Shown here: positions 1 through 7,043 of the stretch, piece by piece
Numbering within the stretch: position 1 is the first letter of the stretch
Layout of the letters: each line of letters opens with the position of its first letter
DNA from: Cyanobacteria bacterium UBA11372
Lineage (GTDB): Bacteria; Cyanobacteriota; Cyanobacteriia; Cyanobacteriales; Aerosakkonemataceae
Reading direction: 5' to 3'
Length of the DNA stretch: 36,520 nucleotides
Assembly: GCA_003486675.1 (NCBI GenBank)
Contig: DNGG01000343.1
Span: 627-37,146 of the forward strand
Program-made: the position numbers and the translations under genes
The notes under the pieces: generated by a model
The model's database searches: none
Told to the model about the DNA's origin: nothing
The model's input: only the letters and a program-made list of their open reading frames with translations

Positions 1-45
1 CCCAGGCAAGAGCCTGGGAACGAAAATCACGAGGCTCCGCCTCGA
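1..45. repeat. Two adjacent short hairpin repeats
   Basis: CCCAGGC (1-7) pairs with GCCTGGG (12-18) around AAGA. A second hairpin follows, GAGGC (31-35) with GCCTC (39-43). The first unit, followed by AACGA, has a diverged second copy at 31732-31755 in this window. The repeat lies just downstream of the minus-strand MBOAT stop at 61, so it could also act as a weak terminator, but no T-run is seen. Confidence 0.6.
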
Positions 46-60
46 TTAAACTCGCTCCTA

Positions 61-1548
61 TTAGAAATCAAAATAAATATAAGGTAATACTTCTTGAGGA
101 GCCAACAGCCAAACTGCGTGCAGACAAATTGGCACTAATAGAAGTTTAACAGGCCAGTTTAGCTGTAAATTGAGCAATCTTTGAAATGCGAAAATAAGCC
201 CCATCGCGGCTACTAAAATTCCTAGCAACAAAGCGATTTGAAATCCGTCTAAACCCATTGCTTCTATATAAACTTTCTGTGCAAACTGCACGTCACCTTC
301 ATGTCCCCACAAATGCTGAATTGCCCATCCAGCTTCTTTTAAATTGGGTAAGCGGAAAAATATCCAACAGGTGAAAACCATTCCTTGAGTCAGCAGCCAT
401 GCAAAAATCATCCCCGGTACGCTTTGCCACCAGGTTTTCAGTGGGGAAATGCGACTAGATATTGCTTCGGTAATCCGGTGAATGACTAACGCCAAACCGT
501 GCAATCCACCCCAAATAATAAATCCCCAAGCTGCACCGTGCCAAATCCCCGCAATTAGCATCACAATTAATAGATTGATGCAGGTGCGTGGCAGTCCTCG
601 CCGCGAACCTCCTAAAGGAAAATAAAGGTAATTTCGCAGCCAATCTCCCAGGGTAATGTGCCACCGTCGCCAAAAATCGGCAATGCTAGTAGTTAGATAG
701 GGAAAGTCAAAATTTTGGGGTAAATTTAATCCCAAAAGCAAGGCACTTCCACGGGCAATATCGACATAGGCGCTAAAATCTAGATAAAGTTGGAATCCGT
801 AGGCAAAGATAGCCAACCAGATATCGCCGCTGCCTGCCCGCTGTAGATTATCAAAGCTTAAACTAACTAATATTCCCAATCTATCTGCGATCAGAGCTTT
901 TTTCACCGCACCGCAGGCAATTAACCACAGTCCTTCGACAATTTGTTCGGTATTGGGAAATCGCAATAGATTCAACTGCGCTGCTAGATGATGATAGCGA
1001 GTAATCGGCCCGGAAATTAGTTTGGGAAAAAACAGTTTGTAGGTGGCAAATTTATCAAACTGCTGGGTGGGAGGCGCACCGCGATACACGTCAATTAGGT
1101 AGGCGATGCACTCAAAACAGAAGAAGGAAATGCCTAAAGGTGCGATTATATTAGCGCCAATGGAGTTGGCTTGCTGTTGGAGAATTGGCAAGTTTAGTAC
1201 CTGCCCGATGGAATTTAATATAAAGGGGATGTATTTGAAGCCCAACAGTAAAAAAACGTTGATCGCAATGCCCAAAAATAACAGCTTTTGGCGGCGATTT
1301 CCATCTGTTTCTATGAAAGGCCAATCTTGATTTTTCTGGGATTTATTTTTGCCAATTGCCTGTCCCAAGCGAAAGTTAATCAGGATCAGGACAAATAGTA
1401 GGGGTATGTACTGCCACTGCACCGAGGCGTAGAAGACTACGCTGGCAATGAGAATTATCCACAAGCGTAACCGCTGCTGTTGTACTAACCAGTAGAGGGC
1501 AACGACGCACAGTAAAAAGAGTCCGTAAGAAAGCGAGATGAAGGTCAT
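61..1548 (-). CDS. MBOAT-family membrane O-acyltransferase (AlgI-like)
   Basis: Predicted polytopic inner-membrane acyltransferase of 495 residues, near the usual length for AlgI-like MBOAT proteins. The family passes acyl groups across the membrane onto extracytoplasmic polysaccharide or envelope acceptors. The sequence shows the family block RRWHITLGDWLRNYLYFPLG (around residues 290-312) and the invariant histidine in GIWHGAAWGF (His337), with about ten hydrophobic segments. I chose the ATG at 1548 (MTFISLSYGLFLL). The frame stays open upstream to 1632, but those 28 codons are only translated heptamer repeats (ITNYQLPITNYLLPI). The gene lies 111 bases downstream of the DUF1574 gene on the same strand, and that pairing resembles AlgI with AlgJ/AlgX. 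The acceptor cannot be told from sequence. Confidence 0.9.
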   Translation of the reverse strand: MTFISLSYGLFLLCVVALYWLVQQQRLRLWIILIASVVFYASVQWQYIPLLFVLILINFRLGQAIGKNKSQKNQDWPFIETDGNRRQKLLFLGIAINVFLLLGFKYIPFILNSIGQVLNLPILQQQANSIGANIIAPLGISFFCFECIAYLIDVYRGAPPTQQFDKFATYKLFFPKLISGPITRYHHLAAQLNLLRFPNTEQIVEGLWLIACGAVKKALIADRLGILVSLSFDNLQRAGSGDIWLAIFAYGFQLYLDFSAYVDIARGSALLLGLNLPQNFDFPYLTTSIADFWRRWHITLGDWLRNYLYFPLGGSRRGLPRTCINLLIVMLIAGIWHGAAWGFIIWGGLHGLALVIHRITEAISSRISPLKTWWQSVPGMIFAWLLTQGMVFTCWIFFRLPNLKEAGWAIQHLWGHEGDVQFAQKVYIEAMGLDGFQIALLLGILVAAMGLIFAFQRLLNLQLNWPVKLLLVPICLHAVWLLAPQEVLPYIYFDF

Positions 1549-1549
1549 T

Positions 1550-1660
1550 ATTGGTAATTGGTAATAGGTAATAGGTAATAGGTAATTGGTAATTGGTAAT
1601 TGGTAATTGGTGATTTTTTCCTGATTACCCATTACCCATTACCTATTACCTATTACCCTT
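1550..1660. repeat. Inverted heptamer-type repeat array
   Basis: Tandem TAATTGG/TAATAGG units (about 1550-1608) are followed by complementary ATTACCC/ATTACCT units (about 1624-1656), so the RNA can fold into a long hairpin. It fills the gap between the DUF1574 stop and the MBOAT start and is open in frame with the MBOAT gene. This is the short tandemly repeated repetitive sequence type known from cyanobacteria. It may attenuate read-through between the two genes. Confidence 0.8.
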
Positions 1661-4600
1661 TACTGTTTCGGTTTGGGCCAGGGAATTAGGGGGTCTTGTG
1701 CTAGTCTCTCGGCTACGGCGGCGGCGCCGTAGCGGTTGAGGTGGCTGGGGTCGGAGAAGTATTCGTTTTTACTGGGCCACAGGGTACTCCAATCCCGGAA
1801 GGTAAATTCCCGACTCAAGGATAGGCGCAGCATGTACAGGGTGAATTCTTGTTCGTACTTGCGCCGCGCTGTGTCTAAGTACTCTTCGGTTAGGGGTAGG
1901 TTGATGAAAACTAGAGGGATTTCGCGGGCTTGGGTGAACTGGACTAGGGATTCTAGGGCGATCGCTTGGTCACCCCCGAGCTGGAAACTCTGATAGTCTT
2001 TGTCGTATTCGCCGGTGACTTTGGCGTGTTCCTCGTAGTAAGTTTCTGGATCGAACTGGATCGACACCGGATAAAACCCATCCCAGTCGCCCATGATGGC
2101 AGTTTCCCCATCGGGGGACTCAACTGTTCGCGATCCTGGGTGATGATTCAACGTCGCGGCGATGCGGTTTTGCACCAGAGTTTGCAGGCGATCGCGCATC
2201 GGATAGGTTGCCGATAAGGTTGCCAATGATTGATTTAACCAGGAATCGATCTGTTTGGAATTGATTGCCAAAATATTACCAGACGTGCCCGATGCCAATG
2301 ACTTCGCGGCTAACGGTTGATTTGATGTGTCAGGTTTGTCTTCCACAGCACCTGGTCGAGGAAGGCTACCGGATGCTAACAATCTATACCCAGCCGACTG
2401 GGCGATCGCTCGGTATGTGCCATCGGTTCTACCGCTGTTAAATGCCCTCGCACCATCAGCCCAAATAATCAATTTCGGTAATTGTTCTGGGGTTAAAATC
2501 TGGCGCAGCATCAAATCTACCACTTGGGCGGTGGCGCCATTGACGCCAAAGTTAAATACCTGGATTTTCCCGTATCCCTGGGCGGCTAGGGCTTGTTCTA
2601 ACACACTGGGTTCGATGCCCCGCAGCGCCCTGGAACTGCCTACAATTAAAACGTCTGGCGCGCCGTTTTTGGCTACTTGCTGTTGGTATAATGCCAGTTT
2701 TTCGTCTAGCTGCGGGTTGTTGAAGCTGGGGTACGACGACCCTTTGCTGGTAATCGTGGCGTTTTGACCCGTCTCGTCTAAGCTAACGCTGACGTTGCCC
2801 GGTTGCGTAAAGCCGGTAGTATCGAATACATCTTTTCTGCGGCGCGATGAAGGGCGCGACCGCAGAGCCTTTGGCGAAAGCTCGATTTGGCTTAGGGCGT
2901 CGTTGGTTGTCTGGGGTGAGTTTCTCCGTAGTAACGACGATGAGCTGGCTTGATTAGCTGGCGATCGCAATATTTGACCCGTCACTAAATCCACCCCTGC
3001 CGTCACCATCAGTCCTAACGTGCCCCAAACCACTGCGACTTTTGCTCCTTGGTAACCGATTTGACTCGGTACTGCCGCCAAGTTTTGCTCTGTTTCGCTG
3101 TGGACGAACAGTTGCGAACCCACCAGATGATTGGCGATTTTGTCACTCAATTGCTGCCAACCAATTTTGACATCGGTTTCCTTCTCCTCGCCTTCCTGGC
3201 CCAGCAGCCCGTCTGCGTAGCCATCGGTTTTGGGAAACTCCACCGCCCCTCCCGGCGCGGGCTGCTTGCGGGGGACAAAATCAACGCTGTAACTCCAGGA
3301 CGGTTGCTTTTGCCCTGCCCTTCTTCCGTATACTTTTACACCTAATAAATCAGTAATTTCCAGGTCGCGGACGAAGGTGGCGGTGGGGGCAGCGACGCGC
3401 TGTTGGTTGGGACAAACGGGGGCGTCGGTCATCACGTGCAACAGATCGTCTTTAAACCGGACTTGAATGCGAATGCCGCCGGTTGCCAGACGGGCGTCGA
3501 TATCCGGATTGAGCAATCGACCGAGTAAAAACGCGATCGCTGCCTCATCACCTGCTTGGGCTAAGGCGAGGGCAGACATTGCTTTTTCCGGGTGTTTTGC
3601 CGCTGGTAAATCGAGCCAATCGACCCATACCGGGGGTGAATCAAACGCTTCGTGACCGTAGATTGTGGCGGCGAAGATACTGCGGGGGGCGAGGGATGCT
3701 AAAATCGGCGCGATCGCTTTGATGCACTGCTGTTTGTCTGGATGGGTGGGGAGGCTAGTGCTATGGCAAGAAATATGCAGCGTCGATTCTTTGAGAACGG
3801 CGGTGACGGCGATGCCCGCTTCCTCCAACGCGCCGGATAGAAGGCGAGCGATCGCTTCTCCATCGCCCCAACTTGCCCACAGGGACAGCATTTCTTCTGG
3901 GGGTGTCAGATCCACCCGCAGCATCCACTCTGGGGTTGCTTCCCCCGTCACCTGGGACAGAATTACACCATCGCGGAACCCTTCCAGGCGCAGCGATCGC
4001 AACTGCTGCGTCACCGGATTTGCTAGCAGAGACGGATCGGGGCTGTAGGCAGATTCGCAGAACACCCAAAGGCGGCGTTCTTTGGCGCGATGGATCGCAC
4101 TAGAAGACGCCCCGATTTGGGGAGGAGATTCGATGGCATCCCCATCTTCAAAAGCGCCATCAAAAGGGCTTTCCTCCTTTTTAGGCAGAGGTCTAGCAAC
4201 AACCTTGACCTTGACCCCCAAAGACTTGAGGCTAGAACCTAAATAGCGAGCGATCGCAAAAGTATCCCCAGCCCGCGCCTGCTCCTGCAACAATAAATCC
4301 GCACTAGAGAGTGACTGCCGTGAAGTGGATTTTACCAACCCAGACCCTGGCGAGGCTGCTGATGGCTTCTGACTCTGGCTGAGGCCAGATCTAGCCGCCT
4401 TGGGCAAAAGTAATTCCGGATCGATCTGTTCTGTCCACTCAGGGCGTTTTTGACCCAACACCCGACCGTAAAGAAAAACTTGATCGATCCGAGCTTGACT
4501 GCCAGGAAGCAGCGTATCCATCTGGGTCGCCTTGAGTGCCAAGAGCAACCGCTGCAATGCTAAATTCCTGTCGGGACAGCTTTGACCCTCGCAGAGAATA

Positions 4601-4722
4601 TGCAGCTTGTTTTCTCGCAACCGGACTTTAACTTGTATCCCGCTAAGTCCAATCGCCCGTTTGGCCCATTGCGCCAAGCGTGAGGGGTTATCCGCAAGTG
4701 TGCGCTCGTTGACTTTCAGCAT
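1660..4722 (-). CDS. DUF1574-family protein with four N-terminal repeats and SGNH-like domain
   Basis: A 1020-residue protein. The first ~480 residues hold four diverged copies of a ~100-residue unit, each with a helix followed by a core like VKVRLRENKLHILCEG. A probable membrane segment lies near 560-580 (AKVAVVWGTLGLMVTAGVDL). The C-terminal part is DUF1574-like, with a GDSL/SGNH-type block VLIVGSSRALRGIEP (Ser696/697) and a terminal DPSHLNRYG motif (Asp991, His994) placed like the catalytic Asp-x-x-His of SGNH esterases. By analogy with AlgJ/AlgX, it may work with the MBOAT protein encoded next on the strand in acylating an extracytoplasmic glycan. The ATG at 4722 is the first start that keeps repeat 1 whole. 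The repeats' function is unknown to me. Confidence 0.82.
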   Translation of the reverse strand: MLKVNERTLADNPSRLAQWAKRAIGLSGIQVKVRLRENKLHILCEGQSCPDRNLALQRLLLALKATQMDTLLPGSQARIDQVFLYGRVLGQKRPEWTEQIDPELLLPKAARSGLSQSQKPSAASPGSGLVKSTSRQSLSSADLLLQEQARAGDTFAIARYLGSSLKSLGVKVKVVARPLPKKEESPFDGAFEDGDAIESPPQIGASSSAIHRAKERRLWVFCESAYSPDPSLLANPVTQQLRSLRLEGFRDGVILSQVTGEATPEWMLRVDLTPPEEMLSLWASWGDGEAIARLLSGALEEAGIAVTAVLKESTLHISCHSTSLPTHPDKQQCIKAIAPILASLAPRSIFAATIYGHEAFDSPPVWVDWLDLPAAKHPEKAMSALALAQAGDEAAIAFLLGRLLNPDIDARLATGGIRIQVRFKDDLLHVMTDAPVCPNQQRVAAPTATFVRDLEITDLLGVKVYGRRAGQKQPSWSYSVDFVPRKQPAPGGAVEFPKTDGYADGLLGQEGEEKETDVKIGWQQLSDKIANHLVGSQLFVHSETEQNLAAVPSQIGYQGAKVAVVWGTLGLMVTAGVDLVTGQILRSPANQASSSSLLRRNSPQTTNDALSQIELSPKALRSRPSSRRRKDVFDTTGFTQPGNVSVSLDETGQNATITSKGSSYPSFNNPQLDEKLALYQQQVAKNGAPDVLIVGSSRALRGIEPSVLEQALAAQGYGKIQVFNFGVNGATAQVVDLMLRQILTPEQLPKLIIWADGARAFNSGRTDGTYRAIAQSAGYRLLASGSLPRPGAVEDKPDTSNQPLAAKSLASGTSGNILAINSKQIDSWLNQSLATLSATYPMRDRLQTLVQNRIAATLNHHPGSRTVESPDGETAIMGDWDGFYPVSIQFDPETYYEEHAKVTGEYDKDYQSFQLGGDQAIALESLVQFTQAREIPLVFINLPLTEEYLDTARRKYEQEFTLYMLRLSLSREFTFRDWSTLWPSKNEYFSDPSHLNRYGAAAVAERLAQDPLIPWPKPKQ

Positions 4723-5130
4723 CAGGGCAGTACTACCGCAAATCTCAACAAATCGTTATCGTGACCGCTACCAACCCTTAGAGATATCACACCCTGGAGG
4801 ATTTGGACAGTGTTTTACTTGTTGCTGGGGTTGTTATCAGATTCTCCAGCCAACACCAGCAGCGTTTCGCACCCCTCGATAATAATAAAAAACTCGCCAA
4901 TAATAATGGAAGACGAGGGAGATGGGGAGATGGGGTGCAGAGGAGATGGGGAAATGGGGAAGATTGGGGGTTGAGATGGAGGTGATGAAGACGATCGAGA
5001 TGGGGAAAAAATTACTTCTACTTCAAGAGTCTTCCTTATCTCCGTCATTTCCTCTGCCCCTGTACCCCCCTGCCCCCCTACCCCAGCTTGGGTACTTCCA
5101 GCAACATTTATTAAAGTTTAAAGGGACGCT
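4723..5130. other. Intergenic region with purine-rich and pyrimidine-rich repeats
   Basis: No credible gene. A purine-rich tract with repeated GATGGGGA-type units (about 4911-4980) faces a C-rich tract (about 5035-5095) of roughly complementary composition, so a loose hairpin is possible. Reading frames through it are low-complexity (Ser/Pro-rich) and do not look real. The gap separates two divergent genes and must hold their promoters, but I see no convincing -10/-35 pair. Confidence 0.55.
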
Positions 5131-5358
5131 ATGCCATCAGAGATTACAGAACCGCAAGAAAGTCGGTCTTTGAACGCCCCTCGCGTTACAATTCCCACAG
5201 AGATTCTACTGAGTCTGGCGACGGGGCCATTGCTAGTGGGTATTTTAGCCGCTAAAGCATCCCTGGACTTCCTGCAATCGGTTGGATCGGCGAGCGAGGA
5301 AGTATTTCGGGGCGCTAGCTTGCCAATTCTCGACTTCCCCGATCGCCAAACCAAGTAA
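5131..5358 (+). CDS. Small hypothetical protein with one possible membrane helix
   Basis: A 75-residue protein that I do not recognise. It has a polar N-terminus, then a hydrophobic stretch at about residues 24-42 (EILLSLATGPLLVGILAAK) that could span or associate with the membrane, then an acidic and hydrophobic tail ending FPDRQTK. A GGGACG stretch precedes the ATG closely, but there is no clear Shine-Dalgarno site. It stands alone between the repeat-rich gap and a strong hairpin. The frame has normal composition and a sharp stop before the hairpin, which favours a real gene, while the opposite-strand frame over the same bases is Arg/Ser-rich and looks like a shadow. Confidence 0.55.
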   Translation: MPSEITEPQESRSLNAPRVTIPTEILLSLATGPLLVGILAAKASLDFLQSVGSASEEVFRGASLPILDFPDRQTK

Positions 5359-5372
5359 AAACACCGCAATGG

Positions 5373-5429
5373 GTGCGGTCATGCACGAGTTGGTGGTATT
5401 TTTTCCCTACCAACTACTGATGACCGCAC
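5373..5429. terminator. Two-part stem-loop downstream of the small gene
   Basis: GTGCGGTCAT (5373-5382) pairs perfectly with ATGACCGCAC (5420-5429). Inside, AGTTGGT (5388-5394) pairs with ACCAACT (5409-5415), leaving a small internal loop. It lies 15 bases after the stop of the small gene. No T-run follows, so it may be a terminator, a structured RNA or a palindromic repeat. It lies outside the presumed left end of the neighbouring TnpB element. Confidence 0.5.
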
Positions 5430-5561
5430 TCTGTGGCACGCTCAAACCGATAAAAAACCTCGGCGCTCTCAGTTGGTCTACTGCAACACCAAAAAAAAAA
5501 ATATCATAGAATAATTCGCGGAAACCCCGCGTATGGGCGACCGGGGTAACCGCGTGAGACT

Positions 5562-5717
5562 TTAGTCTCGCGCATCACTCCGGATGTACGGAGCGGGAAA
5601 CCGGGCGATCAAACTACGAATCAACTCTGATTTGTTCATCTTACGCCGAAGGGCTTCCTGCTCTAGCTGTAGCACTTCGTATTCAGTTAGCCTCACCTTT
5701 AGTTCAAAGTTTTTCAT
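5562..5717 (-). CDS. Small ribbon-helix-helix DNA-binding protein of the tnpB element
   Basis: A 51-residue protein starting MKNFELKVRLTEYE. It has the layout of a ribbon-helix-helix (CopG/Arc-like) repressor: a short beta strand (NFELKVRLT), helix 1 (EYEVLQLEQEALRRK) and helix 2 (NKSELIRSLIARF). RHH proteins bind DNA as dimers through the strand, and they often repress their own promoter. I chose the ATG at 5717 because the extension to 5819 would run through the promoter repeats and into tnpB. The stop codon sits in the GAGACT/AGTCTC hairpin, much as the tnpB stop sits in the right-end hairpin. The gene diverges from tnpB with 64 bases between starts, so it probably controls tnpB. No toxin gene is adjacent. 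Confidence 0.75.
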   Translation of the reverse strand: MKNFELKVRLTEYEVLQLEQEALRRKMNKSELIRSLIARFPAPYIRSDARD

Positions 5718-5724
5718 AAGTGTT

Positions 5725-5748
5725 CCCACATATAGTCCCACATATAGT
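5725..5748. promoter_or_regulatory. Perfect tandem 12-bp repeat, probable RHH operator
   Basis: CCCACATATAGT occurs twice head to tail (5725-5736 and 5737-5748), directly followed by ATAGTAGATATA. It lies between the divergent starts of the RHH gene (5717) and tnpB (5782). Tandem direct repeats are typical RHH operators, and the TATAGTATA stretch can serve as a -10 region for tnpB. One bound protein could therefore shut off both genes. Confidence 0.65.
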
Positions 5749-5781
5749 ATAGTAGATATAGGACATTGAGAGGTCGATTCA

Positions 5782-6990
5782 ATGCTAGTTATAGAGTACA
5801 AAGTCAAAGGCAAAGCCAATCAATATCAGGCCATTGAAGAGACTATCCAGACAGTCCAATTTATTCGCAACAAATGTTTGCATTACTGGATGGACTCACC
5901 CAAGGATGCCAAAATTGACCGATTTGCCTTAAACAGGTATTCTACGGTGCTACGCAATGAATTTCTCTTTGTTAAAAAGCTGCATTCAAATGCAGTACAG
6001 GCATCTGCGGAACGTGGATGGTTGGCAATTTCCAGGTTTTACGATAATTGCAAATCTAAAAAACCAGGCAAAAAAGGTTATCCGCGTTTCCAAAAAGATA
6101 ATCGCTCAGTTGAGTATAAAGTTGGTGGCTGGAAGCTGCACCCTACTAAACGACGCATTACCTTTACTGATAAGAAAGGAATTGGCGAACTTAAACTGCT
6201 AGGAAAGTGGAATATTCACACCTACCCCGTCAAGTCAATTAAGCGGGTTAGGTTGGTGCGCCGCGCCGATGGGTACTATTGCCAATTTGTCGTTGATGTT
6301 GAAGTAAAAGAACAACTAGAAGCAACGGGAAACGCTATCGGACTGGACGTTGGATTGGAGTATTTTTACACAGATTCCAATGGATATCAGGAAGAGAACC
6401 CGCGTTTTTTGAGAAAGGCTTCAGCCAAAATCAAGCACGCCCAGCGTCGCATATACAAAAAGGAAAAAGGTAAAAACGGACGCTCCCATGCGCGGAAGAG
6501 ATTTGCTAAAAAACATCTAAAAGTAAGTAGGCAACGTAATGAACACGCTAAGAGACTAGCGCGTTGCGTAGTCAAGTCTAACGACTTAGTAGCCTATGAA
6601 GATTTAGTTGTTCGCAACATGGTCAAGAATCACTGTTTAGCTAAGTCAATTAACGACGCTAGCTGGACGCAGTTTAGAGAGTGGCTTGAATACAATGCTG
6701 GCAAATTTAACCGTGAAGCCGTTGCCGTTGCGCCGCATTACACCAGTCAAAAGTGTAGTAAGTGTGGCAATATTGTGAAGAAATCTCTATCGGTTCGCAC
6801 CCATATTTGCAAGTGTGGATGCAAACTTAATAGAGATGAAAACGCGGCAATCAATATTTTAAATCTTGCATTGCAAGCTAGGGGAGGGCATCCCCAAAGT
6901 AACGCTGTAGGAGTTGGGGTCACTACGCTAGTTGGGGCAACCCTGCTGGAGCAAACCCTGACGTTGAGTACAGAATCCCCCGCGCTTTAG
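5782..6990 (+). CDS. tnpB: TnpB RNA-guided nuclease homologue
   Basis: A 402-residue protein of usual TnpB length. The family forms a complex with an RNA derived from the element's right end (reRNA/omegaRNA), cuts DNA next to a short target-adjacent motif, and is ancestral to Cas12. All catalytic RuvC acidic positions are present: GLDVG (Asp189), VAYEDL (Glu273) and NRDENAA (Asp352). The zinc ribbon is also present: CSKCG (325/328) with CKCGC (343-347). An N-terminal wedge/REC-like region covers about 1-180. The ATG at 5782 follows the divergent promoter. The stop codon lies in the loop of the right-end hairpin, so the guide RNA scaffold must overlap the coding sequence. It looks intact. Confidence 0.9.
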   Translation: MLVIEYKVKGKANQYQAIEETIQTVQFIRNKCLHYWMDSPKDAKIDRFALNRYSTVLRNEFLFVKKLHSNAVQASAERGWLAISRFYDNCKSKKPGKKGYPRFQKDNRSVEYKVGGWKLHPTKRRITFTDKKGIGELKLLGKWNIHTYPVKSIKRVRLVRRADGYYCQFVVDVEVKEQLEATGNAIGLDVGLEYFYTDSNGYQEENPRFLRKASAKIKHAQRRIYKKEKGKNGRSHARKRFAKKHLKVSRQRNEHAKRLARCVVKSNDLVAYEDLVVRNMVKNHCLAKSINDASWTQFREWLEYNAGKFNREAVAVAPHYTSQKCSKCGNIVKKSLSVRTHICKCGCKLNRDENAAINILNLALQARGGHPQSNAVGVGVTTLVGATLLEQTLTLSTESPAL

Positions 6991-7022
6991 ACGGGGGAGT
7001 GTCAATCGCTACAATTTGTCCG
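6880..7022 (+). ncRNA. Putative reRNA (omegaRNA) scaffold and guide at the tnpB right end
   Basis: By analogy with characterised TnpB loci, the RNA comes from the 3' part of tnpB through the right-end hairpin (stem 6977-6982 with 6992-6997, then AGTGTCAA), with about 16 flanking bases as guide. That flank is the leader of ppc, TCGCTACAATTTG and onward. The hairpin is seen in the sequence. The transcript and both of its ends are inferred. Confidence 0.45.
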
Positions 7023-7043
7023 CTATCTCCCTAAATGTAATCT

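Larger units (their letters stand above)
5500..7005 (+). mobile_element. IS200/IS605-group tnpB-only element (IS1341-like) carrying an RHH gene
   Basis: The element holds a divergent ribbon-helix-helix gene and tnpB, with no tnpA. The right end is the hairpin CCCCCG-loop-CGGGGG (6977-6997) followed by AGTGTCAA. The same arrangement, AGAATCCCC-loop-CGGGGAGTGTCAA, recurs on the minus strand at 22751-22784, so the end near 7005 is well supported. The left end is less sure. Small hairpins CGCGG/CCGCG (5517-5531) and GAGACT/AGTCTC (5556-5569) suggest it starts near 5500. It probably cannot move without a TnpA supplied elsewhere. Confidence 0.7.

Noticed and set aside
5118..5369. Minus-strand frame over the small gene at 5131-5358
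   Set aside because: It is Arg/Ser-rich, runs into the downstream hairpin, and covers the same bases as the better plus-strand frame.
5562..5717. Type II toxin-antitoxin pair with the RHH protein as antitoxin
   Set aside because: No toxin-sized gene lies beside it. The only partner is the divergent tnpB, so a regulator of the element fits better.
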